Positions 1-11,395 of a stretch of DNA of 64,000 nt are shown here, one piece after another (positions within the stretch are counted from its first letter, which is position 1; the number at the start of each line of letters is the position of its first letter). A program made the position numbers and the translations under genes. Under the pieces are notes generated by a model. The model did no database searches. It was not told the origin of the DNA and saw only the letters and a list, made by a program, of their open reading frames with translations. The stretch comes from Echiichthys vipera (taxonomy: Eukaryota; Chordata; Actinopteri; Perciformes; Trachinidae). The stretch covers positions 9,355,856 through 9,419,855 of the forward strand of contig OY829645.1 of NCBI GenBank assembly GCA_963691815.1, given 5' to 3'.

Positions 1-330
1 TGGCTGCAGTTTGCTGTCCCTCCAGGACCTTTATGCCCCCAGAACCCTGAAGGTCAGGACAGATTGTTACATTAATTCACATCCTGAACTATTATTCCGC
101 ACTGTGAACATTTGCACATTCCCTGTTCATTTTTGTATTTTTTTTGCCCATTGTGCACACACTGTACAGCCTTCTTGTTGTATTCTATTTTCCATATTTT
201 GTTATAGTATTTTTTATAACTGTATAGTATTTTTAGAATATTTTCATGGTACTTTTTCTGATCTATGTTGCGGTACTTTACTATAGTGTTTATTCCCTTT
301 TAATATTTTTAATGTACACTCCAAAAACCA
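1..330 (+). other. Possible 3' scrap of a LINE
   Basis: The first 60 bases read on the plus strand as LQDLYAPRTLKV, which resembles the end of the reverse-transcriptase ORF of some fish LINEs. It is followed by AT-rich sequence like the short 3' tails of such elements. There is no catalytic motif and no target duplication that I can see. The identification rests on resemblance only. Confidence 0.25.
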
Positions 331-878
331 AGGCAAATTCTTTGTATGTGAAAACCTACTTGGCATTCAAACACATTCTGATTCCGATTATGAATAACAG
401 ATTTGACCATGTAAGTCAATGGGGAAAAAGTCTATTTGGCCCAATGGCATGACGTGACAGGCACAAAAGTTGTAATTCCACGTTTGACCACTATGTCAAA
501 ATCGGCTCCCAATGCACTTCTCACTCGAGTGCACTGAAGCTTCATTTGCCACTGAGGTGAAGTTAGTTTGAAGTTGGATATTCAATGGATATTCATTTCT
601 GGAATTTAAGTGGCACCAAAATGAGGCAACTGTCTGGTAGATACCTGTTTAGGAATCATTGCCATGTAGGCACAGTGTTTCGGTACCCAACCCTAACCGT
701 AAGGCAAAGAGAAACTGAAAGGAACATTTTAATTCAAAAAGAATATTGTGAAAGTACATAATTTGAGCTTGAACTGTGTTTAAAGTAAATATTAAATGAT
801 GTATTACTTATTCATGTCAAATTATCACATGTAAGACACCATCATGACACCATCGGCTTATAATGCATCCTATTGATT
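331..878. other. AT-rich non-coding stretch
   Basis: No convincing ORF, RNA gene or repeat boundary is visible. It ends at the target duplication of the hAT element that follows. Confidence 0.5.
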
Positions 879-972
879 ATGTACAGCAGTGGCAGCTGCT
901 GGTCTTTCAAGGAGAGGAAACTCATTTTTCCGGCCTACATCATAAATGTGTTTGTATATTTATATGTAAATT

Positions 973-2560
973 TTACCCTTTGTTCCTTTTCAAGAAAATG
1001 ATCTGTGACCTTGTCGTACCAGCTAGGCATCTTTTCCAGTGACTTGACCAGTGTCCTCTCAATGGCAGCAGAGCTAGGCTGCTTAAACGGCCTTGGCCCA
1101 TTGTGTTGCTGGTGCAAGACTTTAGCCAGTTTAAACAGGATAAGCTTTTCTCTACACCTGCAGATGTAGCTCCAACTGTTGCTACTAATGACAACAGTTT
1201 GTACAGCTGAGGCAGTGCACTTTCCAACTCCATGTCTTTCAGAAACAGCAAGAAATCACACAGCTTTCCCCTGTTGCCCTGCAAGTCCTGGTTTGAATAA
1301 AGGACCTGAAGTTCAGACCTCAATCTCCCTGATCAAAGAACTGGCCATAACTTTTCAGGACACTCTGAAACGCCTCATCTGGAAACATTTGTCTCATCTC
1401 ATCAAATTTCCCTGGATTGACTAATTCTAAGAAGCGCATGCTTTCCAAATTTGCAAAACGCAGAGGTATCTGCTCCGAAAGATTCTCTAGGGTGGCCATG
1501 TACAGATTTCTGTAGCACTCCTTGGGATCCTGCAGTGGTGACAGACGCTGCTTTCTCAGGGGCTCAGTTTGCGGGTCCGATGTGAGATCTGCTGCTTTGG
1601 CATAGACAGCCTGGAAAGCCCCCTCTGACCTCTTCTCTGCTGGACAATGTCAAACACCACATCAGTCTCAGAGAAGATTTGTTCCTATGTGTACAACATG
1701 AACACAAACTCAAAATCCTCCGGTTTAATCAGAAAGTCTTTGGCACAATCTAATGTGTCATCATCCATGGTCTTATCTGCAATGGTCTTCTCAAAAGTCT
1801 CCAGGTGGGCATCATAATTGTTTGCCACAGTGCTCATGATCCGTGATGTAAAATTCCATGGAGTAGGAGCATTTCTGGGCAACCTTGAGCAGCCTGCAGA
1901 CTCAAGAAAAGACCTACTTTTTTACTACACTCAGAGTGAGATGCAAAAACAATTCTGCACTCAGATAAGCATTTAGCCCCCTGAGACAGCACCAGATTCA
2001 GTCTGTGTGCATAGTAATGCACAAACATTGCACTGGGGACTATCGCATTAATTTTGGCCTGAAAACCATTGAGAGCTGAAACCATGACAGCAGCCCCATC
2101 ATAGGTTTGTGCCAAAAGTTTCTCCCTGAAATGATTGCCCTGCATGTTCTCATTCAAGACTTCAAAAACAGACTGAGCATCTCTTCCTCCAGAAACATAA
2201 AAAAATCCAATAAAGTGCTCCTGAATTATTCCTGCACTATCCACATAGCAAACAATGACAGAGAGTTGGGCACAGCAGCTAAGACAGTTGTCTCATCCAC
2301 CTGCCATGCAAAAAGGGATTAGCCTAAATTTCATCTTTGATCTCATCAGAAACAGTGGCTGAAAGAGCAGTGATCAAGTAATTTTGGATTGAATGGGACA
2401 TCCCAGAAGACACAGCTGATGACTGGAATTGTGTGGCCAGGACAGAGTCATATTTTGCTAATGTTTCTGTAAACTTCCTGTAATTCCCCTTGTTGGATAA
2501 TTCACCACTCTCATCACTCCCCCTAAATGACAGCTCCTGACAGCCAAGCAAGGAAGTCAC
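973..2560 (-). pseudogene. ZMYM1-like hAT transposase, broken
   Basis: Read from 2560 downward, three blocks follow the order of the ZMYM1-like (DUF4371 plus hAT dimerisation) family. At 2560-2324 are GCQELSFRGSDES and NKGNYRKFTETLAKYD, typical of the DUF4371 region. At 2244-1834 are AQTYDGAAVM and MFVHYYAHRLNLVL, matching the conserved YDGA...H.YAH block. At 1323-973 is ATSAGVEKSLSCLNWLKS, the dimerisation motif near the C-terminus. The blocks lie in different frames with stops between them, and the N-terminal zinc-finger part is missing. The family assignment is firm; any function is lost. Confidence 0.82.
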
Positions 2561-2817
2561 ATCAATAAGGCGTTTTGCAAGTTGTTTTTAACAAAGACAA
2601 AGTTGCTGGGGATCGGTACAGTGTCTCAGTTCAGAACAACGGACTGAAAACTTGAAAATGCTCCGCTGGATGTTTATTCAAGATCGCTGATTTACTCATT
2701 TAGCTGTCAATCAAAAAAGGATTCCGCCTCAGACAGCTCATCCAATCATCATGCAGAAGCCGAGTGTCCGGGCCAGCCCACTGTCCCATAGACCCCCAGA
2801 GAAGCTGAGCGTCCGAT

Positions 2818-2936
2818 GGGCGGGACAAAGCCCAGCATTTATCCAATGAGCGTGTAGTTTGGCTGCAGTGGACCGACAAGTGGGCGGGACAAAGCCCAGC
2901 ATTTATCCAATGAGCGTCTAGTTTGGCTGCAGTGGA
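2818..2936. repeat. Two-copy tandem repeat, 64-bp period
   Basis: A block starting GGGCGGGACAAAGCCCAGC occurs at 2818-2872 and again at 2882-2936 with one visible mismatch. It lies in the 5' part (minus sense) of the hAT element, next to GAAGCTGAGCGTC motifs at about 2800 and 2972. It may be a subterminal repeat of the transposon. Confidence 0.8.
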
Positions 2937-3199
2937 ACAACCCGCTCTACGCTTCCCCATTGAAATCAGTAGAAGCTGAGCGTCAGACTTTGTAAAGAGC
3001 TGTGGGAAAGAATAAGAAGGAATTTGCTTTGGTTACTTTTGATAAGTAGCTGATTATGAACAAAAGAGGAAGGCTTAGTAGCATGTATTTAGTCAATGAA
3101 ATGTACACACAGCAGTACACATTTCACCACTTTTTTTGGTGGCATTTTAGGGGAAGCTGAGCTTCCCTTGCAGTCTTAGTCATTGCCACTGATGTACAG

Positions 3200-4510
3200 G
3201 GAATATTCAAATGGGGACTGACTCTTTTTTAATGAATCATTTTGTTAAAATATTACGATAATATAACATTACACATTTAGAGTATAATAATTTGGGGTGT
3301 TTCTAACATAATTGTGTTCTGAACAGGTTAAGTAGTGCTTGTGAATATTGTCAGTTATGACCTTGTATACATGTGTTGTACAGTTGGTATTGTGTGTGTG
3401 CATGGACATGCACTGCTTGGGTGCATTATTTGGTGTTAGTTGTTTCTACATTTGCTCTCTCCATCCCATTCTTCTCCTACATTACTCCACTCCATCTCCT
3501 AACAATATGGCTTAGAGGATCATAATTACCTATTGATTCCTTATTATCATTACCACAGTTAGCTCTGTGTGTGAAGCCTCATCTGAATGAAAGGGAGGCG
3601 GAGTCAAAGGTGCACAGGCCCATCACACCCTGCCTTTGATTTGAACAAGGTCAGATGAAACGATCCCCTACGATCTGACACTTGCAAAAAGAAACAATTT
3701 TCCACAGGCGAGGCCAGTGCACGTAGTCTGCAGCTTCTTCTCAGTGCAAATGTCTGTTTCCATTGAGTGTCTGCTCTTAAAAGACCACAAATAAAAATCA
3801 GGTTGTCCTTTCATGAAACCTTCTGCTCATGAAGTATGCACATACACACGCGCACTAAAATGTTTAATCATTTCCCCTCCCATCAGCCACAGAGAAACAA
3901 ACAATTAAAGGCCTCAGACCTCAGTGTAAAATAATGAAGTCCTTCAAATTTCTCCACAATTCAAACTGGGATGTGTCAGTGCTGCTTACGGTGGTGTTGC
4001 CTTGGGCAGCATCACAAATAAAACGTTCTGTTGTCTCGCTCATAGTTTTAAGTCTTTCCGTTGAGGGACAACGCCTGAAAATTCACGCTTGTTTTTTCTT
4101 ATCATTCTTTTTTCTGCTTTGAGATCTAATTTCCTCTCACCTCCTTTTCTTTTTAGATGGCTGAAGGCAGAGCTGTGCCTACCATGCTACGCTGCACCTA
4201 TGCAATCCAAAATAGCCGGAGGATGTAGGAATAATTATCTAAATTTGCTTCCACTTGTCATGCTGGCCTTTCTCTCCTTAAAACAGAGTGAAACTAAAGC
4301 AGTGTTTTCTCATGCAACTGTTACCTGCTGCCAAACTCTGAGTGATGCTTCCACTGTGAGGTTGGCTGAACTCAGGACTGCATTTCAATTATTTCTTCAG
4401 GTTTGTTGTAGTGTTAGTGCCGACTCAGAGGACTGCATCATTATATTAACTGCACACAAGTGATTACATCCAGCTGCAATCACGAAAATCAAATGTTGGC
4501 AGGCATACCG
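3200..4510. other. Non-coding stretch, nothing recognised
   Basis: No ORF with family motifs, no inverted repeat with target duplication, and no RNA gene were seen. The open frames here have unremarkable composition and no recognisable domains. Confidence 0.5.
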
Positions 4511-4529
4511 ACACACACACACAGACACA

Positions 4530-4567
<38 letters not shown>
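4511..4567. repeat. (AC)n microsatellite
   Basis: An interrupted then perfect AC run. The cysteine/valine-rich open frames across it on the minus strand are artefacts of the repeat. Confidence 0.97.
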
Positions 4568-4569
<2 letters not shown>

Positions 4570-4832
4570 AAAAAGTAGTTGAACCCACAATAAGTAAGAG
4601 ATGGAGTTAAAAGTGTGTTTGGGAGATCTCCACAGCTGCATGCCCAACAGCTGACAGCTGGAGAATTGTGTGATATAAAGTGTTTGTCAGTGTGTGTGAT
4701 GTGTACCCATGTGCGCATGATAAACTGTGAGTCATTATTGTTGTTGTTATGTCAAATTATTACTCCACAGGAGAACAGTTACACTCACCTGACTGTGTTT
4801 CCCTGGATGCAGTATCATTCAGATACACACAT

Positions 4833-4833
<1 letters not shown>

Positions 4834-4889
<56 letters not shown>
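4834..4889. repeat. (AC)n microsatellite
   Basis: A long uninterrupted AC run. The HTHTHT open frames here are artefacts. Confidence 0.97.
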
Positions 4890-4891
<2 letters not shown>

Positions 4892-5242
4892 CGCAAAACT
4901 TAATATAATCTGTTTGTTTTCTCTATGCTGCAATAATGCGGCGGCCTAATTGGCTCTGACAACTTGGCCAACTCAATTCCAGCTAGTCTGGTCCAGAATG
5001 CCTCTCTATGTCTCTAATTAGGTCCAATCAGCCGGAGTGATATTTATGGATTCACCTCACCCCTCTTTCTCTCTCACAAATACTAACACCTTCACACCAG
5101 CCTCTGTTCATTCTTCCTAAGTTGCTTTCTGAAGGAGACTGTGTTCCCCCTGTCTTTGGCTAATTTTAGTATGAGTAAAATAATTATGATTGATGTAGGT
5201 GCCTCTCTCTTTCTTCAAAGTTTTTTAAATAGATAACCCCCC
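4890..5242. other. Non-coding; possible homeodomain-type motifs
   Basis: No gene is visible. CTAATTG (4947), CTAATTAG (5015) and GCTAATTTTAG (5159) resemble homeodomain-type core sites, and the sequence has a complex, non-repetitive look between two microsatellites. Conserved regulatory function is only a guess. Confidence 0.25.
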
Positions 5243-5272
5243 CACACACACACACTCACACACACACACACA

Positions 5273-5329
<57 letters not shown>

Positions 5330-5345
5330 ACACACACACATACAC
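5243..5345. repeat. (CA)n microsatellite, about 100 bp
   Basis: A long CA run with CTCA and CATA interruptions, preceded by a short C run. Confidence 0.97.
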
Positions 5346-6762
5346 AAAGGAGGAGGCAAGAAGCTAATTAGCGTGTGAGAATGAGCGAGGAGAGAGGCCT
5401 TATCGAGCCGTTATATGTTCGCCTGCCCCCCAGCTTTGAACATCATATTAGATATCTCGATCATTTATTCTGACAGGGGCGTCAGGGACAAACTTTCTAA
5501 TTTTCCCGGCCGATTGATGTGCTTTTTATTTTTCCCCACTGGTTCCTAACTTATTTTTTTCCCTTTTTTTGTTCGAGAGACACATAGTTGTCGGTTACGT
5601 GTCGGGAGTGCTTGATGTTTTCTTTCATCTAAATAACCTTTTAGACCGGTTCAGAATGTAATGCTGTGTTTGAGAGTTGGAGCAAAGTCAGCATGTGTCA
5701 TTTTGGTAGTATTGACTCGCCATTCCCGCTGCTCAAGGTACGTCTGCAATGACATTGTAGCTGACGGTTGTTTCACTGTGTGATGGGATAGCAGGCGACT
5801 TTAAAATTAGCTTCGGGGCTAACTCCCTTCACTTTAATCTGTTGGAAGCAAGCAAAGCTGGAGAATTTATTCAGTAACACACTACTCTGCTCTATTTACA
5901 ACGTTACTGTTAACTACTAGGTGACTTCATATTTCCATCACACACACACACTCGCTCTCACTGTCGCTGACTGTGTTTGTGTATGTGTATATGAAACTGA
6001 CACAGATAGAGAGAGGACAGTGCGGCACTCACATTATGTACACAAATACATAGAGTTATCTGCAAGTCCCTGTTGTGGCGGGCTGTCCACATATGGCCTA
6101 TAATATAGTGGAGGAAGCCCTGACACGCTTAAGGAATGCCTGAGTGACTGAAATGCTTACGTTATCTCTGATAGCAGTCCAGGATGTATAGGATGTATAG
6201 TGTGACAGTCCTGGATCATGGCTAGAAGAAACAAAATGAAAAATCATGTTTCCTTAATCCTATTGATCAGAGAGAAATAAAAATACATGCTTCAAATCTT
6301 AAAGATCTCAGCAGTGATGAACATCAGACAGGTCACATTTAAATCTCAGTCTAATTTTGATGGCCTATACAAAAAGGTCTAGTCTTTAACAGAGCTGCAG
6401 CTGGCTGTTATCGTGTTGGCCCTGTTAGGAGAGTCCAACCTTAAACTTACTTATATTAGTCTATTTTCCCTTTCCCTTGCCATGTCATACTGAGGTGAGT
6501 GAGAAGTGCACACCGAGACTTCCTAACCTCCACATAACCCTGATTTAAGACAGAATGATGCTTTCTGATCTCTGCAGCCCTACCCAAAACCTCCTTCTCC
6601 CATTCGCCCCAGTGTCTCTCTGCTACTCTCTCTCCCTCTCTGTTCTGTGCAGTGTGTGTACAGGCTAGCTGGTTGTGTACCTGCAAACTGACAGACTCTG
6701 CATTGATCACGTCCGAGCCCCGGGGGCAACACACTGTTGGCCCTCCTCTCTGGCTGTCTGTG

Positions 6763-6765
<3 letters not shown>
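5346..6765. other. Non-coding stretch with one weak exon-like start
   Basis: GCTAATTAGCGTG lies at 5363. At 5695-5738 a short frame MCHFGSIDSPFPLLK ends at AAG followed by a GTACGT donor-like site. It has no recognisable homology and no supporting downstream exon, so I do not call a gene. The rest shows nothing identifiable. Confidence 0.3.

Positions 6766-6792
<27 letters not shown>
6766..6792. repeat. (AC)n microsatellite
   Basis: A short AC run inside overlapping artefact frames. Confidence 0.95.
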
Positions 6793-6793
<1 letters not shown>

Positions 6794-7200
6794 TCAACAT
6801 TCACATTCACCTACTCATTCATGCGCACATCATAGAGGCAGAGCGAGATGATGTGAGGTAGAAAGGGAGAGAACAAGGGAGAGAGCAAAGTCTTTGATGT
6901 GCTCAACATTTTCTGTGTTCATGTTTCAAACAGCAGCCATCATAACACACCAGAATGTAAGAGGAGAGGCTCAGAAAAGACTAGCTGATGGCTGATTGAC
7001 CCCTAAAACCTCGCCGTTTTTAACAGGAGCTGATGGGAAAAAACCCAGGGGCGTGCTTGTCCTCTCATTTCCACTCGACTTTGAGACCCAGCCCCCGCTC
7101 ATCCTTCCGACTGACAGAAATCCTCTGACTGGCTCTTAAAGTGAGCACCCTGCTTTGCTGATTAGCAATTTGCAGTTATACTACCAGCGTGTATGTATTT
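6793..7200. other. Non-coding, nothing recognised
   Basis: A purine-rich stretch near 6838-6890 is followed by unremarkable sequence up to the TG array. Confidence 0.45.
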
Positions 7201-7222
7201 GTGTGTGAGTGTGTGTGTGTGT

Positions 7223-7291
<69 letters not shown>
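7201..7291. repeat. (TG)n microsatellite, about 90 bp
   Basis: A long TG run with few interruptions. The HTHT frame on the minus strand is an artefact. Confidence 0.97.
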
Positions 7292-7293
<2 letters not shown>

Positions 7294-9652
7294 TTATGTG
7301 ACAGAGAAAGAATGATGCTACTTGAAGAGATGTAAAAATTAACTGCTCAGGTGCCCAAGCTCTGACCTCTCTCCAGTGCACCAACAAGCAGATGGCATTC
7401 AAGTAGTTAGACAGCGGGTGGCTTGAGCGGAGGTTGAAGGCATGGTTGGTACAATGAAGTGTCAGGTTACTGCACTTCTCCTTTCCAATCCTTTTAAGAC
7501 AGGCGTAGAGGGTCGCTCTAAGTGATTTTTACTTGGGCGATTAATCTGTCTATTCAGTGAGCCAGCTGAATGTCATCTTCCTGTTGCGCCACAGACATGA
7601 TTGCGGAGGTTACAGATGTCACTTTTCGCTCTGTGGATGATCTCCCACCATCATCTTGAATATCCTCTCATCATACTCTATCCGTTGCATGAGCCCTGAG
7701 TCACAAACATGTCATTTATCCCCCCCCCCCCCCCCCCCCCCGAAGCATCGCTTATGTAAAAATGATTTTGTGTCCAGGTAAATGTTGCATGCGCGAAATA
7801 CAGATCTCGTTGGGGAAATTAAGTCTCCCTGGACATTTTTCCTGGCTGGTGAAACACTTGAAAGGTCCAATCATAAATAATGATCCCCAGCACCGTATTG
7901 AGCACACATGACAGTGATTTGGCACTATCTATTTGCCGTGGAGCAATGCTTCCTCCCAGGTTGCAGGTTATTAACTGACAACACATGGTGATGAGAAATA
8001 ACATATAGCTTCCACACTGGATCTAGGTCAGGCCAGATCTAGACGAGGTAGATCTGGTACAAGATGGGCTGTGGTGCAGGAGGGGGGGAGGGGGGGCAAG
8101 AGAATGTGGGATTTTATAGGGAAGGTTTTTTTCATATTTTCCCTGTTCAGTAAACCACCACAGCCTGAAGCCAGATGGGATAGAGCCAGTGTATTCTGCA
8201 GAGAAAAAGCAGGTGTGTGTATGGCTCTGTGCTGAAATAACACACTCACATCCCTCTTGCTCACAATTTGGTGAGCTACTGACAATTAGAAAGGAAGGGA
8301 TGAGGGGTGTGTTGTGACAGCTAAGCTTTTCCAGATGTAATACCACAACTGATATCATGACATTGTCTCTGCTGACCTTCTGGACACTGGTCAAATCAAC
8401 TATTGTTCTATTGAGATTTGTATTCATTCCCCACAGTGTCAGTTATGCAGGTTTCAACCCTGCCTATATAGTAGAAATGTGCAGTACAGCAGTGTTTTCC
8501 AACCTTTTATTTATTAAAGCTAAAGTTTGTTAGCCTTGTGAGATCATCCTGATCAGATCTAGTAACGTACAATAGAAAACATTTGGAGAAGTTAGCCAAG
8601 CGAACGTTGGTTTTGAGGCAGATTTCAGTGTTGACTGTTCAGCGTAAACAACATGGCGGCTTCCACGGATAAGATGAGCACAGCTAGCTTTTTTCTCTTG
8701 GATCCTTCTGTTGGAATATGGACTGGGCACCTGTCATTTTGCCTTTTATCCGTAAATTTGCGTTACACAAACAGCAAATATCCTTTACAAACATGTTGTT
8801 TACTTTCTGAGCTTTGCCTCGATGCTTTTCATATGCTTCATTGATCTGATTGGTTGATTGGGCCCATATGTTGGTGCTGGTTTATCCAATCAGCAACCAG
8901 AATTTTTCTCCCCTTCCTAAAAGATCTCCCAACAAGAGTAACACAGCTAAAAAATACCCAGATGACCAGAACTACTTCCACAGTATGGGACCCATAGAGA
9001 GAGCGTATTTGAGTACTGAGAAAAAGCGCTACATAAAATTGATCTTTTGTTATATTATTATTAAGGCGCACAAGAGATTTCTGACGGTCGGGTCGGTTAC
9101 TTCTGGTTTAGTATTCCAGCTAACAAGGTATTACAAAGTCCAGCCCACTTCCTGGGGACCTGGGATAGCAGATGACATTAAGATCAGACAGAGACAGGTA
9201 GAGCAACATTACTTTCTCACAGATTGCATTTTATTGCAATAAATAGATCAAAAGTATGCCAAAATAAGGGCATGGATAAGGGCTATGATGACTGCTGCTA
9301 CTAGAGGTATGAACCTAAAATGAACAGATTTTGATTTAAATGCAACAAAGATCAAAAGTATGCCAGAAATAATTACATCACAATGAAGATTTGAAACAAG
9401 TTGGAATTCATGATGTCAGGTCTGTCCATCACATCCATATATTGTCTGAACTGGTCCCCACAGAGGTTGCTATTGGAAAGCACAAGCATGCACAACAACA
9501 CAGTAAGATTTTCCGAGCTGATTGCCCGTTGGAGTTCATCAAATGTAAAAAAAAAAAAAAGTTTTTTATAGTAATACATTTATAGTAATAAAAATTATAG
9601 TAGTACTCTCACCTTTATTCGACACTAAGTCACAGAACAAATCACAGCCCTG
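7292..9652. other. Non-coding stretch, no gene supported
   Basis: It contains a 22-base poly-C run at 7720-7741 and a poly-A run at 9547-9560. An open frame at 8653 begins MAASTDKMSTASFF in an ACATGGCGGC context. That is a typical start context, but the frame has no recognisable domain and no splice signal I trust. The other frames look random. Confidence 0.4.
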
Positions 9653-10049
9653 CACTGTAAGATATAATAAGTTGGCTTTACTAAAAAAAAATATGCAAAC
9701 TTATTGCCTTAAACTAACTGAGTTAAGTTAACTTGATTAAGTAAGTACATGTAACTTATTCAATATAAGTGTGCAGTACTTGCGAGAACTTGTTTATAAT
9801 GAGTTTACTATACTAAACTAAACATGGGTATTTTGAGTTCACAGCTCTTGGATTAACTTGCTTGTTATGATTGTATTTTACTCAAAATAACTAATTTACT
9901 GTAACTTTACTGTACTGAAATAAACTTGTCAATTCTAAGTCTACAGAACTTAAAATAACTTTGTTATCATCACTTAATTTGAAAGAACAAAATACTGCGG
10001 AAAATAATGTTATCTGCATTCAATTTATTTCAAACATGCATAGAATTAA

Positions 10050-10445
10050 CAGTATGCAGATTTAGTGCTCACAATTTTTGATGGATTATTTGCTGGCCAC
10101 AATATCCAACATATCACATTTCCTTTTACACATAATTTAACACCTGCATCCCAAGAAGGCACTATTGTAAAAGCACTGAACAGGTCTGAGTATTGAACAA
10201 TGAAATGATTATGTTTTCACTTCTCTTAAACAGTTTAAAATGTTGTTTAATAAAAGCATCAAACCTCTTTTCTCCATCATAAAAAACATTAACAGTGCAG
10301 ATTTAGTATGTATCTGAACACACACTTTATGCGGGGGTCCTGTATTTGCTGGCTACATCATCCAACATTTTCAATTATTTTTACACATTTAACATCTGCA
10401 TCACAAGAAGGCACTATTATAAATGCACTAAACAGGTCTGAGTAT
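10050..10445. repeat. Diverged tandem duplication, period about 252 bp
   Basis: GAAGGCACTATTGTAAAAGC followed by ACAGGTCTGAGTAT (10138-10193) recurs as GAAGGCACTATTATAAATGC followed by ACAGGTCTGAGTAT (10390-10445). GCAGATTTAGT at about 10057 recurs at about 10297. The two copies differ by scattered substitutions and indels. Confidence 0.8.
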
Positions 10446-10512
10446 CAATTGTGCAATAATGAGAACAAAGGTTACTGTATGAGGGGCCGTACAAGACATT
10501 ATTTATCCTGGC

Positions 10513-10831
10513 CCTCTCACACACTTACATTCTCCTCTCACATACATATATTCTCCTTTCACACACATACATTCTCCTTGCACGCACACACACATTCTCC
10601 TCTCACATACATATATTCTCTTTTTACACACATACATCCTCCTTGCACATACATATATTTTCACTCTCGCACACACATACATTCTCCTTTCACGCACATA
10701 TATTCTGTGTGAGAGGAGAATATATGTGTGTGTGTGAGAGGAGAATATAGGTGTGTGAGAGGAGAATATATGTGTGTGTGAGAGGAGAATGTAGGTGTGT
10801 GCGAGAGGAGAATATAGGTGTGTGCGAGAGA
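10513..10831. repeat. Palindromic minisatellite, two arrays in opposite orientation
   Basis: From 10513 to about 10705 the sequence is a variable array of roughly 23-26 bp units containing ATTCTCCTCTCACA and CATACATA. At about 10706 it flips, and from there to 10831 the same unit appears as its reverse complement, TGTGAGAGGAGAATATATG, repeated about five times. The whole block is a 320-bp imperfect palindrome that could form a long hairpin. The long open frames across it on both strands are products of the repeat. Confidence 0.88.
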
Positions 10832-10832
10832 A

Positions 10833-10886
10833 AGTATAGTGGAAAAGGAAGTAGTATAGTGGAAAAGGAAGTAGTTTAGTGGAAAA
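10833..10886. repeat. Three-copy 20-bp tandem repeat
   Basis: TAGTGGAAAAGGAAGTAGT is repeated with small changes next to the palindromic minisatellite. Confidence 0.8.
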
Positions 10887-11395
10887 GTGCTGTGATTGGC
10901 TGTTCGGGTGGGACTGGGTGGGACTCCCTGAAAACCATATATGTCTATGCTGAAAACTACTTTTGTGAAGGGACGCCATTTTTTCTCTGGCGTGTGATGG
11001 CCTTACCAGCCTTGTGTAGAAGCTGAGAGCTAATCACTGAAAGGTCTCTGTTGTTGGCTGAATAGCCCCCCGCCTCAGAGGACAGAGAAGCTGAGTGAGT
11101 TCACTTCATTTTAAATGGAAATAACCCCACAACTGGAAAACTGACACGTGTGTGAAAACTACTGCAGACTGCTTTCCTGTGGCAGTACAAAGAAGGTTTA
11201 ATGAAGATCAAGGATTGATTGATGCTCACTTCAAACTTGGAAGCTCTAAATTTTGCCCTTTCTTATGATGCTTTACTGTTTATTTTTCATGTTAGCCTGT
11301 TGAGCCTGGCAGCAGCAGCAGCACTGTCCGCGGCTAACCTGGCTAATTTAGCATGGCTGGACCTATGAAGTATTTAAAACCTTACAGAGGGACAG

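Larger units (their letters stand above)
879..3199 (-). mobile_element. hAT DNA transposon, decayed, with 8-bp target duplication
   Basis: The element itself runs from 887 to 3191 (2,305 bp). It is flanked by an exact 8-bp duplication, ATGTACAG, at 879-886 and 3192-3199, the length typical of hAT insertions. Both ends begin with CAGTGGCA when read inward, giving an 8-bp perfect terminal inverted repeat. The minus strand carries pieces of a hAT transposase of the ZMYM1-like type. The right end holds a palindrome, GGGAAGCTGAGCTTCCC, near 3151. The reading frame is broken many times, so the copy cannot mobilise itself. Confidence 0.88.

Noticed and set aside
4397..4949. Open frames of CVCVCV and HTHTHT on both strands
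   Set aside because: They are translations of CA/TG microsatellites.
5695..5745. Possible first exon ending at GTACGT
   Set aside because: Only 15 codons, no known homology, and no downstream exon located.
7181..7402. 73-residue frame with an HTHT core
   Set aside because: It is produced by the TG array and has no other content.
8653..8844. Possible gene starting MAASTDKMSTASFF
   Set aside because: The start context is good, but there is no recognisable domain, no splice signal and no second copy in the window.
10513..10831. CRISPR-like array
   Set aside because: Units vary, have no unique spacers and flip orientation; the genome is eukaryotic.
10503..10979. 158-residue minus-strand frame rich in HTHIFSS and VCARRMYVC
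   Set aside because: It runs through the palindromic minisatellite, and the opposite strand is also open, as expected from a stop-poor repeat.
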